DNA of 64,000 bases from Oegoconia quadripuncta (GCA_949316235.1 OX438744.1:24291578-24355577), one strand, 5' to 3'. Shown: positions 43,426 through 57,200, numbered from the stretch's first letter. Numbers and translations are program-made. Notes: generated by a model from the letters alone, not told the origin.

Positions 43426-45130
43426 TTTAGTTTAAAACATTTACTTTAATCGGTTTAACGTTTACTCCATTAAACGTTAGAACATTCATTATACAAGAAC
43501 AATAACTCATAGTTCACGTTTGTTATTTGTTTAGTATACATGAAGGTAAAGTAAGGCTTGTGATTGTCAATAAAAAAAAATACTAGAATTTTGTAATACC
43601 TACTTTTTAAAAGTACCTATGTATATTATCGTTTAGTTTATATTTGTAAGTACTAGTAATTTAGTTTTAAAGATGTGATTGATTCGTGTTACCCAGTATT
43701 AAGCTTTATATCAACTCATTTTGTGTAAATATAATTTTAGTTTTTATTTATAGCAGGGCTATAGTGTGTAGGTGTTGCACTTGTTATAATTGTAAAACAC
43801 TGTCTATAATCTTTGTAGTTCTTTGTCATTGTCACATGAATTAAATTCATGCCTAACCTACGTTTGTTCAATAATTTAATGACCCAGAAGTTATGACGGG
43901 GTTGTTTGGCTGTATTAGCGATCAAAGTACCGATTTCATTCTGTCGACTAGCTGAGGTATGGGGGAGGCGGGGTAAAGCATTCTGATTGGCCCTGTCAAG
44001 GCCGTTATTTACGTGACCTTGACAGAGCCAATCAAAATGCAATAGCTCTCAAAACTAGCCAAAAGTTTTTGCTGTTCGATTATCCTAATGTGTTGACATT
44101 GCCCCTCGCCTGTTATGATGAGAATATACAGGGTCAATTTTTCAAGTACTCAAAGCAGTCTCGGGCCCGATTTCGATGAAAATTAAAACTACATAATTGG
44201 ATTTTTGAAATATCAATATTCCTAGCCAGGTCTCGAACCCGTTGATTTTGAAAAAAAAAGGACTAACTTCTATTATTACATCATACGTTAGTGTCGCTAA
44301 TTAGGAACGAATTCTGGGAATGATGACATGTACGGCAAACTTAAAAGTTCTAATTTTGAAATTATTATTACCTATTCACGGTAGGCCACAGTAATAGAAA
44401 ATATATATTTATCAAAAATCCAAAGATGCAGTAAACTATAAACGGAGTAAACTCGGCATCATGATACTAATCGTTAATAAGCCGAAATGCCTATACAATA
44501 CTTATAATGAGTAGTAGTAGTTCATTCCAGCACTACCGAGATTAATGTAACCCGAGTCACCCCCCAAGCCAAAAATCCCGCATAGTTCGACCGTACATAA
44601 CAATTCTTGTTATTCGATCTACGTAATCGAATCACGTGTTAATGTTGCATCTGTCAATCAAACACAAATTGCCTTTATTACCTATTATTATTATATTATA
44701 CAATTCCAAAGAAACGAACTGCTAAGTAACCTACCAATTGAAATTTCGCCATCAGTGGCAGACCTCTTAACTCGCAAACATACCGCAAAATAGATTACCT
44801 ACCTAAGTTGTATCCAACGGCTCGTATTGTGAATTATAACTAATTACTTTTTTCTCTCTGTCTGTCACTAATTAATTATCTCACCTTCCGAGTATAAAAA
44901 GTGACGAACGGAAAATCGTCTCACGACCGGCGCGGAATTCTTCGATAATCAGGATTATCTATACAGAGCGTGAATAACGGATTACTTGAACATTTTGTTG
45001 GTAAACTAATTTTTTGTCCCAACAACCTTGTTTAAGTTGTACATTTTGTAGAGTTCTTTTCTTTAGTATCGTTAGAAGGCAACCTGCCGGATGAGCTAAC
45101 CTTAGTAGCACGTAGCACTCAGTTTCTGTA

Positions 45131-45363
45131 CAGGATGAAATTTTATTAGTTTAATTCCTGTTCACTGGCGATTCCACTCCTGGTTACGAAAAACTTTTCA
45201 CAGGAACCATAGCCGAATTCAGCTGAATTGTTGGACTTGGATACTAAAGGTGGTATAGGTAGTCGAATTTTTTTTATCGAATTCGGCTATGGTTTCTTAG
45301 GGACAGTTGTTCGTAATCAAGAATGGTGCCAAAAGTTAATTGGAATTACACGAATTCACCCTG
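45131..45363. mobile_element. Short palindromic TA-flanked MITE
   Basis: 233 bp. The arms share CAGGRTGAA at the ends and AACCATAGCCGAATTC near the centre. TA lies on both sides (45129-45130, 45364-45365). Confidence 0.72.
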
Positions 45364-45641
45364 TATATGAGAATAAAAAAAACAGCCATATGAGTCTCAT
45401 AAATCAACTAAAAGCTCCGTACCATGAATAGATTTAAAATAGGCCTAGGTCCACAGCATAGTGTAGACCGAACCACAGAATACATAATGGTACTACCGAA
45501 TATGAGGCTTAAGTAGTGTAGCCCGTGGTTATAGGCTTTGACGTATGAGGATATAGTGTTCTAATTTTACGAATAATAATATCTTGTCTTAATCCCCCCG
45601 TATAAACTTTATTTAGGAACAAGTAATGTTTATACCTAGGA

Positions 45642-45735
45642 CATGTTTGGTGTAATGGTACAAACTCTGACTGCTATACCAAAAGGTCGCGGGTTAGCCT
45701 CCCGCTAGAGGCATATGTTTGTATGATGAATACAG
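45642..45735 (+). mobile_element. SINE family B, head only
   Basis: CATGTTTGGTGTAATGGTAC, mutated B box GGGTTAGCCTCCCGC, and GGCATATGTTTGTATGATGA. Confidence 0.78.
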
Positions 45736-47582
45736 AATTTGCAAATGGTCTGTCAGCTAGTCAGTATAGTCTGTGCTTATTTCAAAGACGGGAAAATAAA
45801 ACTTCTTGGTACATACACACCTAAGTAAGTTGCGAGTAGATACAAATAATTGTCGTTTAAAGTATTTATTGTAATAATAAGTGCTACGGCATCTCTTTCT
45901 TTAGATTATTTCATCACGTTGTTGGAAAGTTAGAGAGGGGAATGACATTATAAATACATTTTGAAACTCATTTACAATTTATTTCGATATGTATATCCCT
46001 TTAAAGAAGTTACAATAATGAATATAAATATGGGTCTTGTTACATATTGTATGAAGGCTGAGTCAAATACAAGGGTGCTGTTACCTACTCACACTTGCAC
46101 AGATTTCATGGTCTATGTTTAATATAAGACACAATGTTTATTACAGAGATTTGTTTCTTGTTACTGACGGTATCGATTGTGCCTTAAAATACAGTTAAGA
46201 TATATTTATTTCGGCATTTTAGTCGATTCAATCCCGCCCGACTCAGGCAAGCTACTTTCCAAATATGTTTAAAAATAAAATTTATTTTTTAGTATTATTT
46301 CTTCGGGGTTCATTCATTTGACTCGGCCAACAGTAGGCTAGGACAACTTATATGAGCTGAGAAGTGACTCGACAAAGTTTATCGTGTATCAAATTCTTGT
46401 CTTTTCGTATCTTAACTTGACAGATTGGGAAAATTGGCGTTACGTAATTACATGATGGGTTTAGGTCACATGGTATCTCGAGTGTACTTGCGTGCGTAAG
46501 TCTTTCATTCTATAAGTTCCATGTCGCTCTCGCGACTCTTTCCCACTCGAGTCGCGCTCTATTTAAATTTCGAGTTTGCTAATGAGCAAACTCGAAGTGA
46601 GAGCAATGGCTCACACCTAATACGGCCGTGATTACTTTGGGACGCGAACGTAGCCTGGATATATTTTAATACATAATACTTACCTACATATTGCCTTTAT
46701 ATGCTTAGTATTGTTTCATGCAAAAAATAAAAATGCGTAGTGATAGGTACTCGTATTTTGATGAATGTGATTGTTATATAAGCACCTAGTTAAAGATTCC
46801 AGTTTACTGTGTCATTCCATTCGATATTGCTAGTATTTCCTCAATGTGTTAATATTGAAATAATAAAATTTGTTGATGGATTTATGTAGTTTTCTTTTTC
46901 TGTTTGAATCCTACTAACACAAAGTTGCGTTCCGCAGGCTAACCTACCTATAGGTAACTTGCAGAAGCAGAGTATAGCAGGAAATATTGCCTAAATACCT
47001 AATCACATTACGTTCAAAATCGTATTACCTTGTACCTACATATTACAACGCAATCGGGGCAACAAAGCGTTTTGCGATAATGTTCCGCCCCTGTCGAGCA
47101 ATCGGGGAACTAAGAAGCGTTAATTAATGGTAATACGGAAGAACGTTTCACCGGAGCACGAATCATAACCAAACAAAGCAATGTACTCGGCATCTCGAGA
47201 ATCGTTCTTCAGCAAAACATTCGTCGGAGAAATGTATTCGGTATACATTCAGATAAATCCGACCCAAGGCAACGCTTTTTGGTGCACACAACTGTTGCTG
47301 TGTACAAAAAAATCGGCGTTTCAAATTAAGCGCTAAGCTTCCCCGGTCTTCACCTGCCGAAAGTCACCTGTGCACACTTCCTCAGTACGCTAGTAGTAAG
47401 AATATTAGGTAGGTAGCTCAGAATAAGAAAAAAAACTATGATCTGGTAGGTAAGTAAATACGTTTTATTTAGGGAAACATTTGTGGCGCAATCGCATTAA
47501 CTGCTCTTCGATTATAGAACATGCAATTTCTGGTACGATACGATAAGTAAAAAATTGAGTATCGAACCTGTCACACAAGAGG

Positions 47583-47775
47583 CCGCCAAAATCTTTCGTA
47601 AAGCATTCTGCCACTTTACTGAAGACTGACTTGACCGTAACTAGACTTTGTATATGCCAAGTATACGACGGATGACTTGTATTGCACGAGACTCACTTCA
47701 CTGAAAGAATAAGGGAATAAAGACATGGCTGTATATACTTAGATTCCTTTGCCTTCTCAGAGAGGGCGAAATAGA
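47583..47775 (-). repeat. Dispersed repeat F, copy 2
   Basis: GCCGCCAAAATCTTTCGTAA, AGCATTCTGCCACTTTACTG, TTTGCCTTCTCAGAGAGGGC; inverted relative to 40365-40545. Confidence 0.75.
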
Positions 47776-48183
47776 GCAAAAAAACATTAAAAAGTCACCC
47801 ACGTTTAGAAAAATACCAACAGAGGGCGCTACATGTTATCGCAAATATACTTTTATTAAGAAACCTTCTGCACTGGGTATAGAGTCGATATTTTAATGAT
47901 CGCAAATCTTCATAGTTACCAATGTTGTGACAGTGACATTAATTTCATTGAATTTGTTTATTTCCTGCCAGTGCAGTTGCTATGGCGGCATTTTCATTTT
48001 ATCCACTTATATTTTCGTGATGTAAGGTGAATACACTGAAATCTAACAATAAAATTATGTAGTGTAGTCAAAGTTGGAAGGGTGGGTATGTAGGCAAATC
48101 AGTCGTCCAGATGCAGATGGAAAGTTTGTTAAAATTTTGAATTGTTTGTGGAAATCGAGTAAAGAGTTTAGTTTTCTCGTATA

Positions 48184-48262
48184 ATGCACTGTTGTAACAA
48201 AGATTCGACCGGGAAGACGACGACGACGACGCCTCAAATTGCGCAACCTGCTGAGATGAAAG
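48184..48262 (+). CDS. RPGRIP1L: RPGRIP1L-like exon 1
   Basis: ATG at 48184 is the first in-frame ATG after an in-frame TAG (48169). It encodes 26 codons plus one base, including a run of five Thr codons (ACG repeats), then donor GTCAGT. The short, low-complexity start is less certain than later exons. Confidence 0.68.
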
Positions 48263-51200
48263 GTCAGTGCTGTATCACTTTAGTAATAGACTTTTGAATG
48301 CGCTAGGTTACTTGGTTATTTAGGCCTGTATTAATAAACCATTCTCAATATAGAGAACAGTCTTGTGACCGGTCGTAAGTAAACGTGTTGATTAATAAAC
48401 CTAACTTGAGACCTGAAAATCACGTGCATACCTACTCAAGCAGTACTCACTTGAGAGGTGCACATATTAATAAACGAAACGCATTCATTCGCCGCTGAGG
48501 CGAATACTTGAGAAGTGATCTCAGCTAAGTAGACCTCAAGATTGGTTTATAATTAAGCATGGAGCTTGAGATAGCGTCAACTGCTTAAGACACATCTCTG
48601 GTGATACAGTCTCAAGACTTGTATTGAGATTGGTTTATTAATACGGGCCTTAATATCAAGACGATGAAGCCGAACTCAATTATTTTCAGGTCTCGTTATC
48701 TTATCTCAAACAGCACCATTGCTATTTGACGGCAGAATTAGATGTGATAGTATCCAAGAGCACATTTAAAAAAAATTAAGTACCAAAATCTGTACTCTTA
48801 AAATTACTCTCCTGTTCGTTAACCTAATATAAACATCAACATAGGTAACTACCTACTGTTTATATCTTTAAATAGTAATAAATAATATTAGAAATTGTTT
48901 TTGTCTGTCTGTACGCACATCTAAATAACCAAGTTTGAAAAGGAAAATCAATGTGAAAAGAAGCAGTTTGTAACACACGATCTTTGTTATTTCTCTTTAC
49001 TTTCCTTGTTAAACATATCAATAAGGTATAATTTCAATTGCAGAAATTCAACACATATGCCCATCAAAGCTGAGCAAACGAGAGCTAGAAGACCTGTACT
49101 TTAACCTGCTGCAGAACAATAATGATCTGAAGAAGACTTTGAATCGGCAATGGGAGAAGATAAAGGTTCTATCCACTAAGCTGCAGAGGATGGCCGCTAC
49201 TCAGAAAACTGAGGCGCGGAGGGAGCAGAGAGATTGCTGCTCTGGAACCAAGGCCATGGTTAACGAACAGAAAGAATCGTAAGCTTTGACATAGCATATT
49301 ATGGGCCATTTCAGTTCTTTTGCTGCTGTTTCTGCATTTTTTATACTTCGTGAAGTTTTACATTTATTTCAGTTATACCTAGAGTTATACATATATCATC
49401 ATAAATTATTATCGAATCTTAGTTTAAATTGGAAATCTATTTGTACCCTTTAATTGTCAGCTGCTTTGAGATTCTTACATTAAGGAGCATGAAATTTAAT
49501 TTAATTCCAGTATCCTGGAGCTACGGAAAGCCAATGACCGATTAATTGAGAGGATCCGTCAGCTGAACATGAGGCTCTGCTCCGCGAAACAATTCCTTAA
49601 GCGGCCAAGCCAGGTCATCGCTCGGTGCCCTAAATGCACCTGCCCAAGACCATGTTCTGGCAAGTGAGTATGTTCTCCTGTCTAATATATTGCATGCTTG
49701 CTCAGGGCTGAGAAAGTGACAAGAAATAAGAAATAGATAATAGGGGAACTCTGACTCCTAAACTAGGATGCCCCGTATTATAGGAGTCATTGTATTATAT
49801 TGACAGGACTAAACTGCTGAAATTAAAGAGCGAGAGATATATTGTGCTTGCTCAGAACGAAATAAATAATGTCAACTACACCATCCAATAGACTCCTAAT
49901 AACAGGTGAGGGGCATCTGACAACATACTAGGATTGCCTATTGCACTTTCATTGGCTCACGTAAATAACCATTTGGTAGGGCCAAATATAATCGCTCATA
50001 CCTCAACTGTATTTCAGCATTCCTGTAATTCTGTACAGGAAATCAAACAATAGGCTTCTATTGACTCTATGGCAACTCGCGAATAAATGCTCGTATTCAT
50101 CACACAAATATTTGCCCATTGCGAGATTCAAATTCGCCACCATTGGTTTCGCATACAGGGTACATACAATACACCAATCGGTTGTTAAATCAATCTGACC
50201 TGGGTCCACATGGTGCTTTACAGCACTGTCTTCTAGCGAGAGGAGAGAGAGTCAGTGCCTCAGCAATGTTGATGTTAAAAGAATTGTCAGTAGGAAGCTA
50301 TTTAAATATTTAAGCTATTTACAATAACTTACCTCATCATATCAGACATTGTCCACTGCTGTACATACGTCACCCCCATATAATTTCAGAGTGACCTGTT
50401 GAAAGCGGCCTGCATCCAGCGATTTCCCGTGACCTTTATCAAGTCGTCAGTCTACCTTGTGAATGGACGTGCGTGGTCTCCACTCGAGAAGTTTAATGCC
50501 CCATCTACTGGTCTATGTCAGAGACCTTCGTTCGCCTAATAACCTACCCAAAACGATTATTAATTATTGCAGGAGCCTCGTTTCCACCAGTGCCCTACCC
50601 TTGAACTCAAAACAAAGCGACGTCAATGTGAAAAATAAGTCCGCGTCATCTCAATATCTTGAAAGGTTGGTACAATTTTTTTATAATTTACAATATAAGA
50701 CAAATGGTCTACGTTTGACATTAGCACGTGCGCTGGGTAGAACATGATGCCAAGATTGCAAAGGGCGCTTCGATTGCGAGTCTTCTCTGCATAGTGCAAC
50801 GAGTCAATTACAAAATCATGCGTGCCCCACACGCAGGAAACTACCTTATTCCCCTAGAAAATTAAATAAATGAAAGAAAGGTACTAAAGGTTGGGGAACA
50901 GTGGCATTAAATAGAACTCAATGGAGAGAGTTAGGCTGCCTACGCACTGGCGACCATGGTCGCCGCGACCTGGCCGCGGCGGCCAGTGAATTCTGGACTT
51001 TATATGGCAATCGCTATAGCCCCTACGCACTTAGCGGCCAGCGACCAGCGGCCACCGTTGGCCGCGGCGTCCAATTTGATGCCACGCGACCAGCGACCAA
51101 TCGTGGCCGTCGAGAACATCACTTCTGTATTAAAATTCATCAGTGCTACCGCATCGGCCGCGGCGACCAGACGTGTAGCTAGCTACAGAGTGATTATTTT

Positions 51201-54200
51201 ACAATGGCCAATTTCGACACGGAAAGGTTCATAATTGAAGTTGAAAATAGAAGAGGCTTATGGGATTTAGCATCAAATGATTACTCCAATAAAGATGTTA
51301 AGCGGCAGTTGTGGCTTGAAGTGGTCGATATATTTGGCGGTGAATCGATGGAAGATAAAGAAAAGGCAGAACTTGGTTAGTATTTTATTTTATTATGCCT
51401 AAGTAAGTAATAATGCGATGAACTACAATAAACGCAGCAGGTGCTGTAGTAGCATTCGACACGTATATGTGACATGAGTGATTTTTTTTTAAAGTTGTTC
51501 CGTTCATTCAAAATCTAAGAAATTTTAGCAAATAGGTAATTGTCAAAAGTATAACTATTTTATTTCTACTATTTTTCGCTTTGCACATGAGTTTTGACAA
51601 TTATTTGCTAAAATTTCCCAGGTTTTCGTAATGATTGGAATAACTTTTTAAAAAGATTACTCATACCGCATGTGCGTTCGACGCCATTTTGTTTACGGCG
51701 CGCAATGGCGGCTCGCGGCGAGCAAGTGCCTCAACGCACAAACTGAGCAGCCGTCGTAGGTACGCACCCATATATTTACAAATTGTGCCAGGGCAAGCGA
51801 CCATCGGTACTGAAGTAGTTTGCGAATATATCTCGATATTCGGTTGATGTTCTATTTGCTCTATTAGGTAAAGATGCAGGTATTTCTAATAAAGCCTCTG
51901 GTACAGTTAACGTGTCCTTGAAATCATATCCGTCTCTTTCTCGCACAAAATTATGAAGCACACATAGAGCTTTTATAATCACAACTGCAAATTCTTTCTT
52001 GACGTTTAGGGGTCGGTGAAGAATCTGCCATTTATTGGCTAATATTCCAAATGTACATTCAATATAGCGGCGGGCACGGGATAGTCGATAATTAAAATTA
52101 GTCTTTACATTATTCAAGTTTCTCCCAGCATACGGTCGCATCATATGTTCCGATAGTGAAAACGCCTCATCACCCACTAAAACGAACGGCATTGATTGGC
52201 CATTTTCTTTGATGGGGTTATTGCTCGGAATATCGAGATCATTATTTAAAAGCCTATGATAAAATACAGAGTCTTTGTAAATTGACGAATCACTGCATTT
52301 GCCGTATGCTCCAATATCTACGTAAAGAAATTTATAATTTACATCACATATTGCAAGTAACACGATTGAAAAATAATTCTTGTAATTGTAATAAAGAGAT
52401 CCCGAATGTTGTGGTTTGATAACTCTAATGTGCTTGCCGTCGATGGCTCCGATGCAATTAGGAAATTGGGCGTATTTTTGAAAACCTTCAGCCGTTTGAA
52501 TCCACTTATCTCTGGTCAATTGTGGCATCACAATTGGTTTTAATATCTCCCATATTGCTTCACAAACATCAAATACTATTTCCGATACTGTAGGAAGCCC
52601 TATACGGTATTCATGACTTATATGAGATAAAGAACACCCAGTAGCCAAATACCTGAAAATAAAATTCACATTAATAAACATAATATTAGTTTTGTAATAT
52701 GTACCACATTTATTTATTGATTTACAGGCATTACTCTCCAAAAAAGATGGAAAAACCTTAGAGACTGTTTCACAAGAGAGCTGCGCCGTCTTAAAGATGT
52801 CAAAAGTGGTTCTGCTGCAAAACGTAAATCACAATACACCTATTTCAACCAATTACTGTTTTTGAAATCAGTGCTGGACACAAACGCAACAGAAAATAGT
52901 CTCGAAGAGGCAAGTCAAGAAAATGAAAGTGCAAGATCAGAAGATCTTGAGACTCAACAGTCTGCATCAAAGTCGCTTAGAACAAAAAGGAAGAAAAAAA
53001 TACCAAACGAAGAATCCGATACAGACCCTCTAATTTCAGTTCTGCATAAGACCATAGCGACTACACAGAATGATTCAAATTGTGACAGACTGTTTCTTTT
53101 ATCCCTCCTCGAAAGATTTCAAACAATCCCTGCTGCAATGAAGACCAAAGCGAAAATGGAAATCATGGAAATTATAGAAAAATACCAACCGAACTGTACA
53201 CCCACAACAGCGCGCATAAACTATTCAAGTAATTTCAATACTCTTAACGACCAAGAATATGACCCGCATCGACCGAGTTATTCAGGTTATTCTACTACCA
53301 ACAGGATATCAGATGATTCAAATTACAGCGATACTCATACTCATTATTCTGATATTTCTCAAAATTCAGAAATGATAGACCTATTTCCCAATTTGAATGA
53401 TTAATTGTTCACAATTGCAATTTTTTAAGTTATGAAAATACAAATAATTTGATTATCTACTTCAGTTTTTTAATATTTAAAAACATGTTATAAGCAAGCC
53501 CTTTTCCTCTCCTTTTCAAAGTCGTAAAGTAGAATACTACTGAACAATAGTTCATAAATTTTTTAAAGTGGCAAAACCTTGGTCAATGAATTATACAGGT
53601 TGTTGTGAAAAACACAACAGTGGTGGTTTAGGGTGATTCAGAATCGAGTCTTGTATAATTCAAATTTACAAAAAAATCCATTTAGCAGTTTAAGTAAAAA
53701 AAAGGCCCTATCACATTATTTTTATTTTTCCTGTACACAATACTCCATTCCGAAACACCCTTTAAAATATATCACGTATTTTTTAAACATTCTGTATTTA
53801 AAAAAGAAAAAGCTTACCTTATTGTTATTACTAATTTTTCTTCTGCTGGAATGCATTTCCGATAGTTGTTACCAGTTCCAGTAATTTTTGGTTTTATTGT
53901 ATCCAGTAACAGGTTAAAAGTATTCGTTGACATTCTCATGTAATTAAAGAATCTCTTCTCATACATTTTTAAATCCAAAAAATAAGTATAATATAATCCT
54001 TTAGTCTTTCTCTCGCAAAGTAATGGATGCACCCAAAACTGTCTTTTACGTGAAATCTTCCGTTTTCGTTTTCGTAGTAAATACACAAGCACAGTTAGCG
54101 TGATTATCTTCTGCACGTCCATCTTGACACACCCTTGGAAGTCGACTGCAAATTTTTCGGCCGTCCACATGTCGCGCTTGCCTACGCACCGGCGACCATG

Positions 54201-57200
54201 GCCGCGGCGGCCTGGCCGCGTCTATGGTCGCCAGTGCGTAGGCAGCCTTAGAGGAGGCTTGTGCCAAGAGGTAGTCTGAAAATCTATTATAATAATCAAC
54301 GATAATTACCTTTTTGTTATTATTCACTTTTTTTTATTTAATGGCAACTACTATTTTGTAGTAAATCTGCCAAAAACTGGTGTTTGAGCTAAGAGCCGGT
54401 ATTTCCAGTCACATTGCGTATCTAGAACATACGAAACAACACAAAGATGATCACAATTTTGTTAGTCGGTCATAAATTTACATTGTTAATTGAAATATTA
54501 TAACACTTTATTGCACACACAAAAAAACAATGACAACATACTTAGCTATTAATAAATAAGATGTACAAAAGGCTATATTAACCCTAAAGGAGATACCTTC
54601 CAGCAAACCCGACATAGGAAAATAACAATAGGGAAGGGGGACATAGACTGCACCAAATAGAAAGTACAATAAAAATAAGAAAATAAATATTTCAACGTAA
54701 ATAAGCTAACAAATATATAAATTAAAATATAAATAAACTTTGTTAATACAACATTTTCTTTTTTCAGATTAAAAGGCTATTTTATTTATTTATTTTACTG
54801 ATAATTCAAAGGAAGAAGGCATTCTGAGTGTTCCCTGATATGTAATTCATTTTTCTCCACAGAGATACAAACAGAGATAGACCGGTCAAAACACCAAGGT
54901 CCGTTGATAACGGTACAGAGTGTGGGAATATGGGCAAGGATGTAGGGGCAGTAGTTAGAAAAAGCTTTGGTTTGGAAGTGGAGAACGCTGACTTAGAGGA
55001 AGAGAAACTAGTCGAGTTTCCGGAAAGCTTTTGCGATGAAAATAAATGTAGAACTCTGATGGAGGAGTTGAAACAGAAGATCGCAGTCTTACAAGAGGTT
55101 AGTGTAATAATTAGGATTTTTGTTTCGCAAGTAGCCCCAGATAAAGGTCAGGGTCTAAATTCAACTAAATGATAGGGATGGTTAGAGTGGGATGTCATTT
55201 ATGTTAAATTACTTCACTAGAATAATTTACTTCTTAAAATAGCAAATACATAAGATTGAATAATAGCAACAGCTGATTCTAAAATTGGTAAAAGATTTTT
55301 AATTCATTAATTCATCAATAAGATTAAATCATCAAAGATCTGAAAAATTTGATATTTAGATAACCACTGAAAGATTATGATATCATCCAAATACCCCCAA
55401 AAATTTATTAAAAGTTAAAAATCTTCGAAACGGGTTAATTGATTTTCATCAAACATATTGGAGAACTAACTAAATAAATATTTTTGTACATACACAGCGC
55501 CATCTATATCCACACTAAGAAATTAGGCTTGTATTATGGATACCAGATTGTTGATCAACTACCAGATTGTTGAGCGAAGATTTGGTATAACAGTCGGAGT
55601 TTCTAACCACTACACCAAAGAGGTCATTTTACTACCTCGCAAATACCAGTTTTCGAAAATAAACACCGTTAATCATACAATTATAGGCTTGTTACCTTTA
55701 ACACCTCTTTTTGCGCTGAGGGTTAAATTACGTCCAGAGTTAAAATTAACACCACCTATTAGGATTAATAATAACAGTCACCTCTTTATTATACAATAAT
55801 TGACCACATATTTCGACAGGAGCTATCTAAGACCCACGACGAGTACTCCCTCCGCATCTCGCGCCTCGAGGAGGAGGTGCTGGAGTTGCGCGGGGAGAAC
55901 GTGCGCGTGCGCAGCGACAGCGCCGCCCGCGCGCACGAGCTGGAGCAGAGCCAGCAACAGGCCAAGGACGCCACTAGCCGGCTGAGGGACGCTGAGGGGC
56001 AGTGTGGTGAGGCACTATACTATGTCTAATACACCCCAGGCAGAGACAGAGGGCAGCCAAGGACGTCACTAGCAGGCCGAGTGACGAGACACAATACATT
56101 TAATATAACTCCTTACAAAGCTAGCGGGCGGCAAAGAAGGTAGCATGCATATGGGCGCCAAGGAGTAGTGCTATGGATCACGATACATCTAATAAAACTC
56201 AAGCAGATAGTGTCCGACCAATGATCTTACTAGCATGCTGAGGGAGGCTGAAGGGCAGTGAGGTGACACATGATACATCTCATACAGCTCCAATCAGAGG
56301 TAGGCGCTGACTGGTAACGCGATCAGTTTGCTAGTCTTGGAGAGATATTACATAGATAGAACAAAAGTACAGTATTTTGTTTCTCTTTTTGTGATAAAAG
56401 TCAGCCCCTGTACCATGAAATCGTTTGTCGCTCGCGATGTAAGAGTGGTAGTAGGATAGGTGTATATTTCGTCCAAGTGAATGAGCAAGACAAATATTAT
56501 CTCGCGCGACAAACGTTTATCGCGTTTGTCATGGTACTAGTGCTGATATGGCCATGCGACAAAGCTTTATATACTGTTTCTATAACATGTAGGTTTGTTT
56601 ATATAATAGGGTGTATTATTGTTAAGGAGATCATTTTATTATTGAGAGAAAGAGAATGTATACACGTATGTATCCTCTCATCGCATCTTGCTGATTACTC
56701 CTATTAATTGTAATTGTTATTTGTATGTACATTTGTTGACCAGTGTCCGTGCGTTATTTGGAGGCTCCACTGAAAACCAGCGTTGTAGTGAACGGCTACA
56801 ACCCATGCTGAGTTGGAGACCTTATTGACTCCACCTTGCGACACCGACAATTAGATGACAAACACAATGTTATTTTTTGTATGTGTCACGACTGTGTAAT
56901 ATTTGTACCTGATTGTTTGTGTCATGAGATGGGTTTAAATAAATCTTTCTTTCTTTATCTCTCTCTAAGCTCCTATCGAACGATATGACCCTCCATTGCA
57001 GGTGACCTGGCGATGAAATTGTCTGTCGAGAAGAGCAAGGTGGCGGAGCTAGAGACGCAGGTGAAGGCTGCCAACATGTCCAGCCAGGTCTCCAAGACGA
57101 TCGAGGAGCATCTAAGCAAGCAGACTTCAGGCGTTGAAGTATGTTGTTTTACAATTTCTGTCGTAATTTTTCTCCAACTCCGTGTTTTATTTTTTAATTT

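Larger units (their letters stand above)
43426..48183. other. Intergenic region upstream of the RPGRIP1L-like gene
   Basis: Contains a MITE (45131), a SINE head (45642), repeat F (47583) and an inverted pair GATTGGCCCTGTCAAGG / CCTTGACAGAGCCAATC at 43983-44035. 46420-46620 and 47040-47400 are less AT-rich and not repeated in the window. No coding exon seen; 5' untranslated exons could lie here. Confidence 0.4.
50934..54247. mobile_element. Complete PIF/Harbinger DNA transposon
   Basis: The ends are inverted: GGCTGCCTACGCACTGGCGA starts the left end and its complement closes the right end, identical for 24 bp and then imperfect. The flanking TTA triplets (50931-50933 and 54248-54250) form the 3-bp TWA-type target duplication of PIF/Harbinger. 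Inside are two intact genes, a HARBI1-like transposase (minus) and a MADF/BESS protein (plus). The element sits in the intron between exons 4 and 5 of the RPGRIP1L-like gene. Intact frames and clean ends suggest recent and possibly current competence, which is an inference. Confidence 0.93.

Noticed and set aside
44888..44940. TATAAAA box followed by a GC-richer stretch, possible promoter
   Set aside because: A lone TATA-like word in AT-rich DNA with no downstream exon in reach; insufficient support.
50389..50572. Possible extra exon after TTTCAG at 50389
   Set aside because: In the incoming phase it meets a stop within four codons; the acceptor at 50572 keeps the frame and continues to a matching phase.
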